This document shows, in pieces, positions 16,470 through 25,795 of a stretch of 64,000 nucleotides of DNA (position 1 is its first letter; each line of letters starts with the position of its first letter). Origin of the DNA: an uncultured Oscillospiraceae bacterium (GTDB lineage Bacteria > Bacillota > Clostridia > Oscillospirales > Oscillospiraceae); NCBI GenBank assembly GCA_934573735.1, contig CAKTMC010000012.1, forward strand, positions 15,127 through 79,126. The letters are read 5' to 3'. Made by a program: the position numbers and the translations under genes. The notes under the pieces were generated by a model. It worked only from the letters and a program-made list of their open reading frames with translations, searched no databases and was not told the origin of the DNA.

Positions 16470-17030
16470 ATGCTTGAAGCAGGCTTCCCAAGGCAACTAC
16501 GAGCGGATGTTATAACGGTCGAGAGATATATCTCATCAGCGACTTATTATAATCACGCTGCATTTTCCGAGGATTACAACGAGTATTCTCTATCAGACGG
16601 GCAAAGCATATCCGTTCCCTACAGGATATATTTTCTTGACACCTCATGGAATAAACTTACGCAAATGACTCAAACTCAGCAAAGCTTATATCACGCGATT
16701 TTCACACGAAGCTGTAACGGATATATAAGGGAAAGCCACTTGAGAGCTTTACTTGACCAAGATATTCCAGAGTGGGTATATCCATATATTCTTGGGCTGT
16801 CCGGCGAATATGTATTTGAGATAACAGAGCTACTATATGAAAAGCTATCTCAAACCGATACCAATAGTCTTAAGGAATTCTGCCGCCGCAATCAAAGACA
16901 ATTTGTCAGAGAGCACAGGAGAATGATAAGCTACTGGAATGAATACTACCGTGAATTCAACTTTTATGACTATGACGGAAGAAAGCTATTTCACGAATGT
17001 TTAGGATATTCTGCGTCACTAGAAACATAA
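16470..17030 (+). CDS. Hypothetical protein
   Basis: 186 residues, not recognised. ATG 16470 is preceded by GAGGTGG 5 nt upstream; an alternative GTG at 16461 would lie inside that site. The sequence is rich in Tyr, Arg and Glu, predicted soluble, with no signal peptide or membrane segment. It is visibly richer in A/T than the flanking genes, so it may have been acquired. It ends at a strong terminator. Confidence 0.7.
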   Translation: MLEAGFPRQLRADVITVERYISSATYYNHAAFSEDYNEYSLSDGQSISVPYRIYFLDTSWNKLTQMTQTQQSLYHAIFTRSCNGYIRESHLRALLDQDIPEWVYPYILGLSGEYVFEITELLYEKLSQTDTNSLKEFCRRNQRQFVREHRRMISYWNEYYREFNFYDYDGRKLFHECLGYSASLET

Positions 17031-17044
17031 GCATAATAAACTCA

Positions 17045-17074
17045 AATCATCCCCGGAAAACTCCGGGGATGATT
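17045..17074. terminator. Bidirectional hairpin terminator
   Basis: 12-nt perfect arms (17045-17056, 17063-17074), a 6-nt loop and T's on the plus side, between convergent genes. Confidence 0.8.
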
Positions 17075-17089
17075 TTTCAAAAAATAAGT

Positions 17090-17698
17090 TTACTCCGCAA
17101 GAACCTTTTCGATGGCGGCGCGTATTTTCTCGGTCTGCGCAAGGCAGTTATCGAGACTAAGCTCGTTTTCGCGGCGGATGACAAATCTATATGTGTCATC
17201 GGTGCTGTAGCGCGCCATGTCGAGGATATAAAGTCTTGCGGCGCGGACGGCTGCGCAGGCAAGCTCTGCTGCCTCGCCGATATAATGCAGACTATCCTTC
17301 GGGCATAGCTCCGCAAGCTGCGGCATAAGCTCAAGCGCCTGAAGCATCATGTTGATTATCTCCTCGTCGATGCACACGGCGGGCTGACGCGCCGCCTCAA
17401 CGGTGCGCACATCGCCCTCCTTGATTGCACGGCGAAGCGGGCCGCGGCACTTCACGTCCTCGTCAATAAGATGCACCATGTATTGACGCAGGGTCTCAAG
17501 ATTTCTTACAAGATAGGCTACCTTCTCATCGCTCTGCTCCGCTGCTGCGGCGGCGCGAGCGCACAGCGACATTGCAAGGGCTGCGGTCATTGCGGCGGCG
17601 CTGCCGGTCTCCATTCTGCTGTCCGCCGCTGCGAGGGACTTCGTGAACTCATCTGCGTTTTTCTCTTTGAAGATCTCAATAACTAATTTGTCGGCCAT
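17090..17698 (-). CDS. Cyclodeaminase/cyclohydrolase family protein (FchA-like)
   Basis: 202 residues, all helical in appearance. It resembles the formiminotetrahydrofolate cyclodeaminase / methenyl-THF cyclohydrolase fold: SLAAADSRMETGSAAAMTAALAMSL near the N-terminus, a DEDVKCRGPLRRAI segment and a C-terminal helix bundle. The family's usual PGGGS loop reads METGS, so folate chemistry is not assured. ATG 17698 lies 12 nt after the prfC stop, so it is probably cotranscribed with prfC. Confidence 0.72.
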   Translation of the reverse strand: MADKLVIEIFKEKNADEFTKSLAAADSRMETGSAAAMTAALAMSLCARAAAAAEQSDEKVAYLVRNLETLRQYMVHLIDEDVKCRGPLRRAIKEGDVRTVEAARQPAVCIDEEIINMMLQALELMPQLAELCPKDSLHYIGEAAELACAAVRAARLYILDMARYSTDDTYRFVIRRENELSLDNCLAQTEKIRAAIEKVLAE

Positions 17699-17710
17699 TG
17701 TACGTCTCCT

Positions 17711-19303
17711 TTACTCGCGGTTAAATTCTCTGAGGGTCAAGCCCTCGTTTTTCTGCAAAGCCCAGTTGATGCACCATTCCGAGGTGAAGAGCAGGAGGTT
17801 ATTGCCCCTGAAGTCCTGCACCCATTTGGTGTCGCTCGTGAGGTTGAGCGAGGGAACGTCTATATTCTCGTTTTCTATCCAGCGCACATGCTCAAAGGGC
17901 ATACTGCGGCGGCGGATATCAACACCGTATTCGGTTTTGAGCCTATACTCAAGCACCTCGAATTGCAGCACGCCGACAACGCCGACTATGACCTCCTCGA
18001 CGCCGGTATATGGCTCGTGGAATATCTGTATCGCGCCCTCCTGCGCTATCTGCATTATGCCCTTTTCAAACTGCTTGCGCTTCATCGTATCTACACGCTC
18101 AACAGCGGCAAAATGCTCCGGCGCAAAGGTCGGGATGCCCTCAAAGCAGATATTCATGCTCTTTTCACATATCGTATCGCCGATGGAGAATATACCGGGG
18201 TCAAATACGCCGATTATATCCCCCGCATATGCCTCGTCAATTATCGCGCGCTCGGAGGCCATGAGCTGCTGCGGCTGAGCAAGACGCAGAGTCTTGCCGC
18301 CCTGAACGTGATAATACTCCTTATCGCGCTCAAACTTACCCGAGCAAATACGCATGAAGGCGATACGGTCGCGGTGCGCCTTGTTCATGTTCGCCTGAAT
18401 TTTGAATACAAAGGCGGAGAAGTGCGGGTCAAAGGGGTCGATGATATCTTCGTTTGAGATGCGCGGCAGCGGCGGCATGGTAAGCTTCAAAAACTGCTCC
18501 AGGAAGGGCTCAACGCCGAAGTTATTGAGCGCCGAGCCGAAGAACACGGGGCTGAGTCTGCCGCTTCTGACTTTATCAAGGTCAAAGTCATAGCCTGCAC
18601 CGTCCAAAAGCTCTATATCGTCCTCAAGCGTACTACGCAGTCTCTCCCCTATCAGCTCGTCAAGCTTATCCGTCTCGTCAAGGCTGCATTCAATGGCGCT
18701 TATACGGCTCTGTCCGCGGTGAAATTCGCTGAATGCAAGTATTTCCTGCTTGCCGCGGTCATACACGCCCTTGAATTCCTTGCCGCAGCCGATGGGCCAG
18801 TTCATGGGATAGGTCCCTATTCCAAACTCGTTTTCAAGCTCCTCCATGAGATCGTAGGGGCTGCGCGCCTCACGGTCAAGCTTATTGATAAAGGTGAATA
18901 TGGGGATATGCCGCATGGCGCAAATCTTGAAGAGCTTGCGCGTCTGCGGCTCGATGCCCTTGGCGGCGTCGATGACCATGACGGCGGAGTCTGCCGCCAT
19001 GAGCGTTCTGTAGGTATCCTCCGAGAAGTCCTGGTGTCCGGGGGTGTCGAGTATATTGATGCAGAAGCCCTCATACTCAAACTGCATTACGGATGAGGTT
19101 ATGGATATACCGCGCTGCTTTTCAAGCTCCATCCAGTCGGACACGGCATGACGCGCCGTTGCCTTGCCCTTGACCGAGCCTGCGGTCTGTATAGCTCCGC
19201 CGTAGAGCAGAAGCTTTTCTGTAAGCGTGGTCTTACCGGCGTCAGGGTGCGAGATTATCGCAAAGGTTCTGCGCCGGGCGATTTCTGATTTCATATCTGG
19301 CAT
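17711..19303 (-). CDS. prfC: Peptide chain release factor 3
   Basis: 530 residues from ATG 19303 (GGAG upstream; the in-frame TTG 12 nt earlier would overlap it). A translational GTPase with G1 SHPDAGKTT, the switch region QRGISITSSV, G3 DTPGHQDFSEDT and G4 NKLDRE. The C-terminal part (VGVLQFEVLEYRLKTEYGV) is RF3-type. RF3 recycles RF1/RF2 from ribosomes after peptide release. Confidence 0.96.
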   Translation of the reverse strand: MPDMKSEIARRRTFAIISHPDAGKTTLTEKLLLYGGAIQTAGSVKGKATARHAVSDWMELEKQRGISITSSVMQFEYEGFCINILDTPGHQDFSEDTYRTLMAADSAVMVIDAAKGIEPQTRKLFKICAMRHIPIFTFINKLDREARSPYDLMEELENEFGIGTYPMNWPIGCGKEFKGVYDRGKQEILAFSEFHRGQSRISAIECSLDETDKLDELIGERLRSTLEDDIELLDGAGYDFDLDKVRSGRLSPVFFGSALNNFGVEPFLEQFLKLTMPPLPRISNEDIIDPFDPHFSAFVFKIQANMNKAHRDRIAFMRICSGKFERDKEYYHVQGGKTLRLAQPQQLMASERAIIDEAYAGDIIGVFDPGIFSIGDTICEKSMNICFEGIPTFAPEHFAAVERVDTMKRKQFEKGIMQIAQEGAIQIFHEPYTGVEEVIVGVVGVLQFEVLEYRLKTEYGVDIRRRSMPFEHVRWIENENIDVPSLNLTSDTKWVQDFRGNNLLLFTSEWCINWALQKNEGLTLREFNRE

Positions 19304-19340
19304 AGCTGTCTCCAAACAAACATTTTCACGAATAATTATT

Positions 19341-20228
19341 TTAGCATATACTGTCCATAAAAGTAAAGATTTTATTTATATTTTCATCGGAATACTCTAT
19401 CTCCTCGGAGTACATACGGAGATTTTCCTCGTGCTCCCCGGGCGGCGTGACGAAATCGAGCGCCGCGACCATGGCGGTACTGAGTACGGCAAATCTAATG
19501 CTCTCCGGTGCGGAGAAATGGCGATAGACGAAATACGCCGTCAGCCGTTCATAGCGCGGAAAATTCGGTACAGTAAAGCTCCCGATATCGCGCAGCTTAT
19601 TAAGCGCGTCTCCCCAGGATGCGTGCAGGCGCTCAAGACCTGAATAAAGCTCCACCCAGCGGCCTATATCAAGACTCGGCATATCGGCTCCGCAGAGCTT
19701 ACAGGCGGCACACATACGCTCATGCAGCGGCATATTCCTGTCAGCGAGTATATTCAGCACCTTCCCGCGCAGGGCATATATCAGCGTCTCCTCGGGGCTG
19801 TCCTCGTCCGCTTCGCCGTCGTCCTCGACGATAAAGTCAAGCGGCTCGACGCTCGAATATAGAAGGCGCACGACCTCCTCACAGCAAAGACCGAGTCCGC
19901 TCTCCTCGCGACCGCCGCTGAAATTATAAAATCGCGGGTGCTCGGCGCAGATATCGCATAGCGCGTCCTCACCAAGCCTTAATATCAGGCGGCACAGACC
20001 GTCAGCGCGCAGAAATGGGCAGCTCTCGGACTGCGTCATCACAAAATGCGGCTCGGGGCTAAGCTCCATATTGCGCCGCAGCTCCTCGCCAAGCTCGCCG
20101 GGAAGCTCTGAATACAAGTCCGCTGTGTCGCCGTCTATGTCGATTTCCCAGCCAACGCAGCAGCTATGGCGGCAGCGGGAGGCAATGCAGTGAAAAGCAT
20201 CGTAAAAATCGGGTTTAATATACTTCAT
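19341..20228 (-). CDS. FliB-like (flagellin lysine-N-methylase family) protein
   Basis: 295 residues. Cysteine clusters CRHSCC (about residue 19-24), CPFLRADGLC and CDICAEHPRFYNF, together with a later LCC and CAACKLC, are those of the FliB/YkgJ-type family, which probably binds a metal or Fe-S centre. In Salmonella FliB methylates flagellin lysines. No flagellar gene is present in this window, and many Clostridia without flagella carry such proteins, so a different target is possible. Confidence 0.8.
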   Translation of the reverse strand: MKYIKPDFYDAFHCIASRCRHSCCVGWEIDIDGDTADLYSELPGELGEELRRNMELSPEPHFVMTQSESCPFLRADGLCRLILRLGEDALCDICAEHPRFYNFSGGREESGLGLCCEEVVRLLYSSVEPLDFIVEDDGEADEDSPEETLIYALRGKVLNILADRNMPLHERMCAACKLCGADMPSLDIGRWVELYSGLERLHASWGDALNKLRDIGSFTVPNFPRYERLTAYFVYRHFSAPESIRFAVLSTAMVAALDFVTPPGEHEENLRMYSEEIEYSDENINKIFTFMDSIC

Positions 20229-20256
20229 AATTTATCAAATAGCCTATTCCATAACT

Positions 20257-20282
20257 AATCCCTGCCGGATGCGACAGGGATT
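20257..20282 (-). terminator. Weak hairpin terminator after yihY
   Basis: 8-nt arms AATCCCTG and CAGGGATT with a 10-nt loop and few T's. Confidence 0.5.
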
Positions 20283-20297
20283 TTGATAAAGCAAATA

Positions 20298-21119
20298 TTA
20301 TTCCGCCTCGCGGCTTTTGACGTTTCGCACCGTGATATTAAAGACAGCGCCGCAGTATATCACAAGACAGCAGGTATATAGCCAGAACATAAGCAGGATA
20401 ATTGAGGCAAGCGAGCCATAAACCAGCGGGTACTTCGTCGAGGCGCCGATGAATATCGAGAAAATGACACTCGCAACGACTGAGGCTACGGTGGAGAGTA
20501 TCGCGCCGCCGAAGGTGTGATAATTGTCACAGCTGCGCTTAGATATCTCATATATGCCCCAGATTATCACGAACATGATGCCGAAAAGTATGATAAATCG
20601 GAGCCAGTTCCATGTTCTGCTTATATCTATAAGCGGCAAAAGCTCGTTAATCTTATTGATTACCCGGTGTCCGGTGAGCATGACGACGACCGCGAAATAG
20701 AGCGCCGCAAGAAACAAAAGCGAAAAAATTATACTGAACAAAAATCCGAACAAGCCCTGAAAGCGCTGACCGCCCTGCATGTCGCCGATAGAGGCCTGAA
20801 GGCTGCGGCAGGCGGCGGAGGCCGAGGTGACCAGTACCGTAAGCCCCGCGACCATCATGGCGTTACTGTTATTTGAGGCGACGTAGAGCAAAAAGTCCTC
20901 AATCGAGCGCGCTGTATCCGGCGCCATAAGCTTTTCCGCAAAGCTCAAAATCCGCATGGCATTAGTATAGCTGTTGCCCAGCATCGTATAAAGGCAGATT
21001 ATGAGGGGGAAAATCGTCATGGTCAGGTAATATGACAGCGCGGCGGCAGCCCTCGTTATATGCTTGCCGGAATATAATCTTGTAAACTCTTTTACAAAGC
21101 TAATGGATTTATTGACCAT
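20298..21119 (-). CDS. YihY/BrkB family membrane protein
   Basis: 273 residues with about six membrane segments. The N-terminal ITRAAAALSYYLTMTIFPLII is the YihY signature, and the C-terminal YGSLASIILLMFWLYTCCLVIYCGAVFN matches the family end. Once annotated as RNase BN, the family's function is unsettled; a transport or envelope role is likely. ATG 21119 follows GGAGAG. Confidence 0.92.
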   Translation of the reverse strand: MVNKSISFVKEFTRLYSGKHITRAAAALSYYLTMTIFPLIICLYTMLGNSYTNAMRILSFAEKLMAPDTARSIEDFLLYVASNNSNAMMVAGLTVLVTSASAACRSLQASIGDMQGGQRFQGLFGFLFSIIFSLLFLAALYFAVVVMLTGHRVINKINELLPLIDISRTWNWLRFIILFGIMFVIIWGIYEISKRSCDNYHTFGGAILSTVASVVASVIFSIFIGASTKYPLVYGSLASIILLMFWLYTCCLVIYCGAVFNITVRNVKSREAE

Positions 21120-21136
21120 TAAAATCTCTCCGGTAA

Positions 21137-21169
21137 AAACTCCCCCGTCCGATTGGGATGGAGGAGTTT
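21137..21169 (-). terminator. Terminator after ftsZ
   Basis: AAACTCC (21137-21143) and GGAGTTT (21163-21169) with further partial pairing inside, followed by five T's on the minus strand. Confidence 0.65.
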
Positions 21170-21215
21170 AATACGCTGTGCATAAAACACGCGGCAGTTC
21201 AAGCGATTTTATAAA

Positions 21216-22373
21216 TCACTTGGAATTAAAAATCTTGAAAATACTGTCAAAAGGATCGTCTGCGGGAGCGGCCTCGGGCTCTGCCTGAGCTGCGGGAGCG
21301 GCGGCTGCCGCCTTCTCGCTTGCGCCGGTGTAAAGTCCCTGCTTCTCGCGGCTTGCCGCGGGGCGAGCTGCGGATGCGGAGGGGGCGGCACTTGCTGCGG
21401 GAGCGCTGCTGCCCTTAGTCTGCTCAAAGCCGGTGGCAATAACGGTGACGCGGATCTCATCCTGCATGGCGGAGTCGAAGGTAGCGCCGAAGATGATGTT
21501 TGCATCGGGGTGCGCCTTCTCCTGAACGAGGTTTGCGGCGGCTTCGATATCCTCAAGACCCATATCCTCGGAGCCGGTGATGTTTATGAGCACGCCGTGT
21601 GCGCCGTCGATGGAGGTCTCCATCAGGGGGCTTTCGACTGCCATGAGAGCGGCTGCCTCGGCCTTGCCCTTGCCTGCCGCGTGGCCTACGCCCATATGAG
21701 CAAAGCCTGCGCCCTTCATGATGCAGGTGACGTCTGCAAAGTCAAGGTTAATAAAGCCGGTATTCTTGATGAGGTCGGAGATGCTGGTGACTGCCTGACG
21801 AAGAACATCGTCGGCTATCTCAAAGGCGTTTGCCAGAGTAATCTTCTGGTCGGTTGCATACTTGAGACGGTCGTTCGGGATGATGAGCAGAGAATCGACC
21901 TTGCCCAGAAGCTCTTTAATGCCGGCGTTTGCCTGATCCATGCGGCGCTTGCCCTCAAACTTGAAGGGAGTAGTAACAACGCCGACGGTAAGTATGCCGG
22001 TCTCACGCGCGATATCCGCAACTACGGGAGCCGCGCCCGTGCCGGTGCCGCCGCCCATACCGGCGGTGATAAAGAGCATATCGGCATTCTCAACGGCCTT
22101 GGCTATGTTGTTCTTGCTCTCCTCTGCGGAGCTCTTGCCTATCTGAGGGTCGGAGCCTGCGCCCTGACCGTGGGTCATCTTCTCGCCTATCTGAATTTTC
22201 TGATCGGCGTTAGATACGGCCAGCGCCTGCTTGTCCGTATTGACGGCAATAAACTCGACACCCTGCGTGCCGGTCTTGACCATTCTATTTACGACATTAT
22301 TGCCGGCGCCGCCGACACCAACAACTTTTAAGGTTACTACATTCTCCGGACCCGTTTCGGCCTTGAAATCCAT
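21216..22373 (-). CDS. ftsZ: Cell division protein FtsZ
   Basis: 385 residues. GVGGAGNNVVNRM, the tubulin signature GGGTGTG (about residue 106), NDRLKYA and the T7 loop region NLDFADV are intact. It polymerises with GTP into the division ring. After residue about 320 comes an Ala/Pro-rich linker. The last residues, DDPFDSIFKIFNSK, differ from the usual DIPxFLR peptide that binds FtsA and SepF, and no ftsA lies in this cluster. GGGAGG precedes ATG 22373. Confidence 0.97.
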   Translation of the reverse strand: MDFKAETGPENVVTLKVVGVGGAGNNVVNRMVKTGTQGVEFIAVNTDKQALAVSNADQKIQIGEKMTHGQGAGSDPQIGKSSAEESKNNIAKAVENADMLFITAGMGGGTGTGAAPVVADIARETGILTVGVVTTPFKFEGKRRMDQANAGIKELLGKVDSLLIIPNDRLKYATDQKITLANAFEIADDVLRQAVTSISDLIKNTGFINLDFADVTCIMKGAGFAHMGVGHAAGKGKAEAAALMAVESPLMETSIDGAHGVLINITGSEDMGLEDIEAAANLVQEKAHPDANIIFGATFDSAMQDEIRVTVIATGFEQTKGSSAPAASAAPSASAARPAASREKQGLYTGASEKAAAAAPAAQAEPEAAPADDPFDSIFKIFNSK

Positions 22374-22438
22374 AGCTCTTGCCTCCCTGTATTATTTACA
22401 TCACTTTCTGTGAAATATATCTTAGCTTGGTATAGCTT

Positions 22439-22467
22439 ATAATATTACATTTTCTTCGTTCGGTCAA
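22439..22467 (-). promoter_or_regulatory. Promoter for ftsZ
   Basis: Minus strand TTGACC (22462-22467) and TATTAT (22439-22444), 17-bp spacer, in the 129-nt gap between ftsQ and ftsZ. ftsZ can therefore be expressed apart from the rest of the cluster. Confidence 0.65.
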
Positions 22468-22502
22468 TATCTTTTTTAAATTTTTTGTAAGCGTTTTGTA
22501 AA

Positions 22503-23285
22503 TTAGTTCGGGCTAAAGTGCGCGGAGCTTGTATCTGACAGGTTTATTATGCCCACGTCGCCCGCTTTTAGCTGCTCCATGACCGAAACGAACATACCGA
22601 ACTTATACTCGACCTCGGAATATGAGCCGAGAATGACGCTGTATTTCCCGCCGTATGAGAACTTGACGGACTTGATATCGGAGAAATCTATGCGCGTTAC
22701 GCTTGAGGCAAGACCGCGCTCGGAAAGCTGATAGAGTATCTCCGCAAGATATTCTACCGGCGCTGTGCTGCCGTCCCCGGTTGTAAGCTGCTCTCCGATC
22801 AGAAGTGTACCGGGGTCAAAACCGACTACCGGGATGAGCATATCCTGCTCGCCCTCCGCCGCCTTGCCGAGCACCTTGCAGTTATGGTCTATCGTCCATT
22901 CCTCGTCTCCGACGACGATATAAGCCATTGCCTTGCTCTCGGTGACGGTAATGGTGATTTTATCCGGGAGGCTTCGCGTAATGGAAACCTCCTCGATATA
23001 CGGCAGCTTTGCAAGCGCGCGGCTGACTGCGGCGATACGGTCATAGAAAAAGAGGTTATCACCGTCCTCGATGTCTATCGCCTTTATTATCTCCGCGTCC
23101 GTATAGTGCTCGTTGCCCTCGACGCGGATATCATGAACGCGAAACAGCACGCTCATGACGAAAATCGCGGCGATAACGACAAGGACAAAGCCGATAAGAG
23201 CGTTTACGCTGCTGCGCTTGCGCGCTGCCCTATACTCGCCGTGCTTACTCTCCGGCGGCTGCTGTGAATGAAGGCTATGTGCCAT
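22503..23285 (-). CDS. ftsQ: Cell division protein FtsQ/DivIB
   Basis: 260 residues. A basic cytoplasmic head, one membrane segment (about residues 29-48) and a POTRA domain starting at FRVHDIRVEGNEHYTDAEI are visible, followed by the FtsQ beta domain (PYIEEVSITRSLPDKITITVTE). It acts in the divisome with FtsL and FtsB. It lies between murA and ftsZ. Confidence 0.92.
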   Translation of the reverse strand: MAHSLHSQQPPESKHGEYRAARKRSSVNALIGFVLVVIAAIFVMSVLFRVHDIRVEGNEHYTDAEIIKAIDIEDGDNLFFYDRIAAVSRALAKLPYIEEVSITRSLPDKITITVTESKAMAYIVVGDEEWTIDHNCKVLGKAAEGEQDMLIPVVGFDPGTLLIGEQLTTGDGSTAPVEYLAEILYQLSERGLASSVTRIDFSDIKSVKFSYGGKYSVILGSYSEVEYKFGMFVSVMEQLKAGDVGIINLSDTSSAHFSPN

Positions 23286-23317
23286 ATATCATGTTCCTTT
23301 CGGATGTGAAAATTTAT

Positions 23318-24568
23318 CTATTCAAGATTTACGTCCGCGCCGAGGCTGCGGAGCTTGCGGTCAAGGCGCTCATAGCCGCGCGTCACGTGCCCGTCGTCGC
23401 ATACGACCGTCTCGCCCTCCGCGCACATTCCCGCGATTATCATTGCGGCCCCGCCGCGCAGGTCGGTCGCGTTCAAGGTCGTGCCGTGAAGCCTCTCAAC
23501 GCCCCATATCTCCGCCTGTCTGCCAGATACCGTGATATCAGCGCCGAGCCGGCGAAGCTCCGCTGCCTGACGGAAGCGGTTTTCAAATATGTTCTCGGTG
23601 ATAAGCGTCCTGCCCTCCGCCTTGAGGAGCGCCGCCATGAGCACGGGCTGTGCGTCGGTCGGAAAGCCGGGATATGGCGCGGTGGAGATATCGCCCACTG
23701 CCTTGAGCTTTCCGTCGGAAATGATGCGCACGGCGCGCTTATTTGATATTATATCACATCCTGATTGATTTAGGAAGTAGAGAACGGTAGAAAAATGCGC
23801 GGGATTTACGCCGCGAAGCTCCACATCCCCGCCGCAGGCGGCAGCGGCGCAGGCAAGCGTCGAGGCCACTATTCTGTCCGGCATTATTCTAAAGCTTATC
23901 TGCGTCTCCGGCTCCATGGAGCGAATATGTATATCCCCGGTACCCGCGCCGTTTATATCAGCGCCCAAGAGATTGAGATAATCCTGTAGGGCGATAATCT
24001 CAGGCTCGCGTGCCGCGCCGTGGAGCACTGTCTCCCCTTTTGCGGCGCAGGCGGCAAGCATGGTGTTCTCCGTAGCGCCGACACTCGGGAAGGGCAGAAA
24101 AATCTCCGCGCCGCGCAGGGCTTTTGCCCTACAGTATATCTCGCGCCCGTCCTCCTTGATTTCCGCGCCGAGACTGCGCAGAGCGGCAAGATGGAGGTCG
24201 ATGGGGCGCTTACCGAGCTGGCAGCCGCCGGGCAGAGACATTCTCGCCTCACCGCAGCGCGCCAGCAGCGCCCCCATGAAGATAACGGAGGAGCGCATCT
24301 CCTCCATGAGACTGTGCGGCACGGCGCAGTATGAAAGCTGACTTGAGTCTATGTACACCTCGCCGCCGCGCTGCTCGGCGGTGCAGCCGAGATGACGAAC
24401 TATGCGCAGTGCCGCGTCAACGTCGCGCAGCTGCGGAACGTTGAGCAGCTCAGAGCCCGCCGGTGCGACGAGCGAGGCCGCGATAATCGGCAGCGTTGCA
24501 TTTTTTGAGCCCTGAACAAAGCAGGCTCCGTCCAGCCGGCGTCCGCCGCCTATGCGCCATATATCCAA
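23318..24568 (-). CDS. murA: UDP-N-acetylglucosamine 1-carboxyvinyltransferase (dcw copy)
   Basis: 416 residues. The active-site Cys is in LPGGCQLGKRPIDLH (about residue 115). GSKNATLP at the N-terminus provides the Lys-Asn pair, and APYPGFPTDAQP and ENIFENRF are conserved enolpyruvate-transferase blocks. It adds enolpyruvate to UDP-GlcNAc, the first committed step of peptidoglycan synthesis. This is one of two murA genes in the window; the other is at 50259-51560. Confidence 0.95.
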   Translation of the reverse strand: MDIWRIGGGRRLDGACFVQGSKNATLPIIAASLVAPAGSELLNVPQLRDVDAALRIVRHLGCTAEQRGGEVYIDSSQLSYCAVPHSLMEEMRSSVIFMGALLARCGEARMSLPGGCQLGKRPIDLHLAALRSLGAEIKEDGREIYCRAKALRGAEIFLPFPSVGATENTMLAACAAKGETVLHGAAREPEIIALQDYLNLLGADINGAGTGDIHIRSMEPETQISFRIMPDRIVASTLACAAAACGGDVELRGVNPAHFSTVLYFLNQSGCDIISNKRAVRIISDGKLKAVGDISTAPYPGFPTDAQPVLMAALLKAEGRTLITENIFENRFRQAAELRRLGADITVSGRQAEIWGVERLHGTTLNATDLRGGAAMIIAGMCAEGETVVCDDGHVTRGYERLDRKLRSLGADVNLE

Positions 24569-24577
24569 AATAAAACA

Positions 24578-24615
24578 CCCCCGCGCATGATTTATGCCAT
24601 ACTATGCGGCGGGGG
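24578..24615 (-). terminator. Hairpin between murG and murA
   Basis: CCCCCGC with GCAT (24578-24588) pairs with ATGC plus GCGGGGG (24604-24615, one bulge), T-rich after it on the minus strand. It may reduce read-through from murG into murA. Confidence 0.65.
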
Positions 24616-24643
24616 CTTATTATGTGATTTGGCCGTTTGCGCC

Positions 24644-25771
24644 TCAGTGCTTTTCGTGAATCATGTCGAGGATGATGCCGCATATCCTGTCAGCCGCGTC
24701 ATTGACCGCGAGGGAGGCCATGGCCTCGGACATCTCCTCAAGCGCGTTTTCGTCATGCAAAAGCTCCCTCACGCACTCAAGCAGAGTTTCCGCCTCAAAC
24801 TCGCCCTCAAGGAAGACTCTTGCTCCGCCTGCGCGCTCAAGAACGCGGGCATTCTTCTCCTGATGGTTGTTCGTAACGTTCGGCGATGGGACGAGAATGA
24901 CAGGCTTGCCCATATAAGTAAGCTCGGAGAGCGTCGAGGCGCCGGCACGGCACATGATGAGATCCGCCGCCGCCATGACCCTCGGCATATCGAATATATA
25001 CTCGCGTATGTCTACGCCGTATGCCGCACAGTCCGGCGCAGTCTCGCCGATTTTCTGCATGAAGTCCTTATAGTACATACTGCCGACGGAGTGGATGAGC
25101 CTGAATTCGCCGAGTCCGCGCAGCATGGGGATGAGCCTTGCCATCGTGTTATTCATATGAGCCGCGCCGAGCGAGCCCCAGACGGAGACGACAAGCGGCT
25201 TATCCGCAGGAAGTCCCAGCTCCTTCTTGGCGGAGTCCTTGGTATAGCAGGCAAATTCGCCGCGCACGGGCGTACCGGTGACGACGACGCGCTCGGGATG
25301 CTTATAATATTTCCTGCTCTCCTCAAAGCCGAGCATGATGCGATTGACATGCTCCGACAAAAGCTTTGTCGTAAGTCCGGGGACGGCGTTGCTCTCGTGT
25401 ACGGCGGTCGGAATGTGAAGCTCTGAGGCCGCCATAAGCACGGGATAGCATACATAGCCGCCGGTTCCGATAACTGCGTCGGGCTTATAGCTCTTGATAA
25501 TCTTCTTTGCCTCATGCGTGGAGACGGCAACATTTTTAAGCGTCTCCAGATTATGCATCATGGCGCTAATGCTGTGCCCGCGGCTGATATTTGTGATTTT
25601 AAGCGGCTTTATCTCGTAGCCCTCGCGGGGAACGAGCTCCATTTCCATATTTCCCTCAGCGCCGATAAAAAGTATCTCGCAGTCGGGCATGAGCTCGCGC
25701 AGGCGACCCGCTATCGCAAGCGCAGGATTTATATGACCGGCAGTACCGCCGCAGGTAAATATGAATTTCAT
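24644..25771 (-). CDS. murG: MurG N-acetylglucosaminyltransferase
   Basis: 375 residues. The N-terminal CGGTAGHINPALA glycine-rich loop, GTGGYVCYPVL, HESNAVPGLT and the C-terminal UDP-binding CRAGASTLSEL...PNVTNNHQEKNA blocks are diagnostic. It transfers GlcNAc to lipid I, forming lipid II on the inner membrane face. Confidence 0.97.
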   Translation of the reverse strand: MKFIFTCGGTAGHINPALAIAGRLRELMPDCEILFIGAEGNMEMELVPREGYEIKPLKITNISRGHSISAMMHNLETLKNVAVSTHEAKKIIKSYKPDAVIGTGGYVCYPVLMAASELHIPTAVHESNAVPGLTTKLLSEHVNRIMLGFEESRKYYKHPERVVVTGTPVRGEFACYTKDSAKKELGLPADKPLVVSVWGSLGAAHMNNTMARLIPMLRGLGEFRLIHSVGSMYYKDFMQKIGETAPDCAAYGVDIREYIFDMPRVMAAADLIMCRAGASTLSELTYMGKPVILVPSPNVTNNHQEKNARVLERAGGARVFLEGEFEAETLLECVRELLHDENALEEMSEAMASLAVNDAADRICGIILDMIHEKH

Positions 25772-25795
25772 ATGTACACGTCCCTTCGGATTTAT

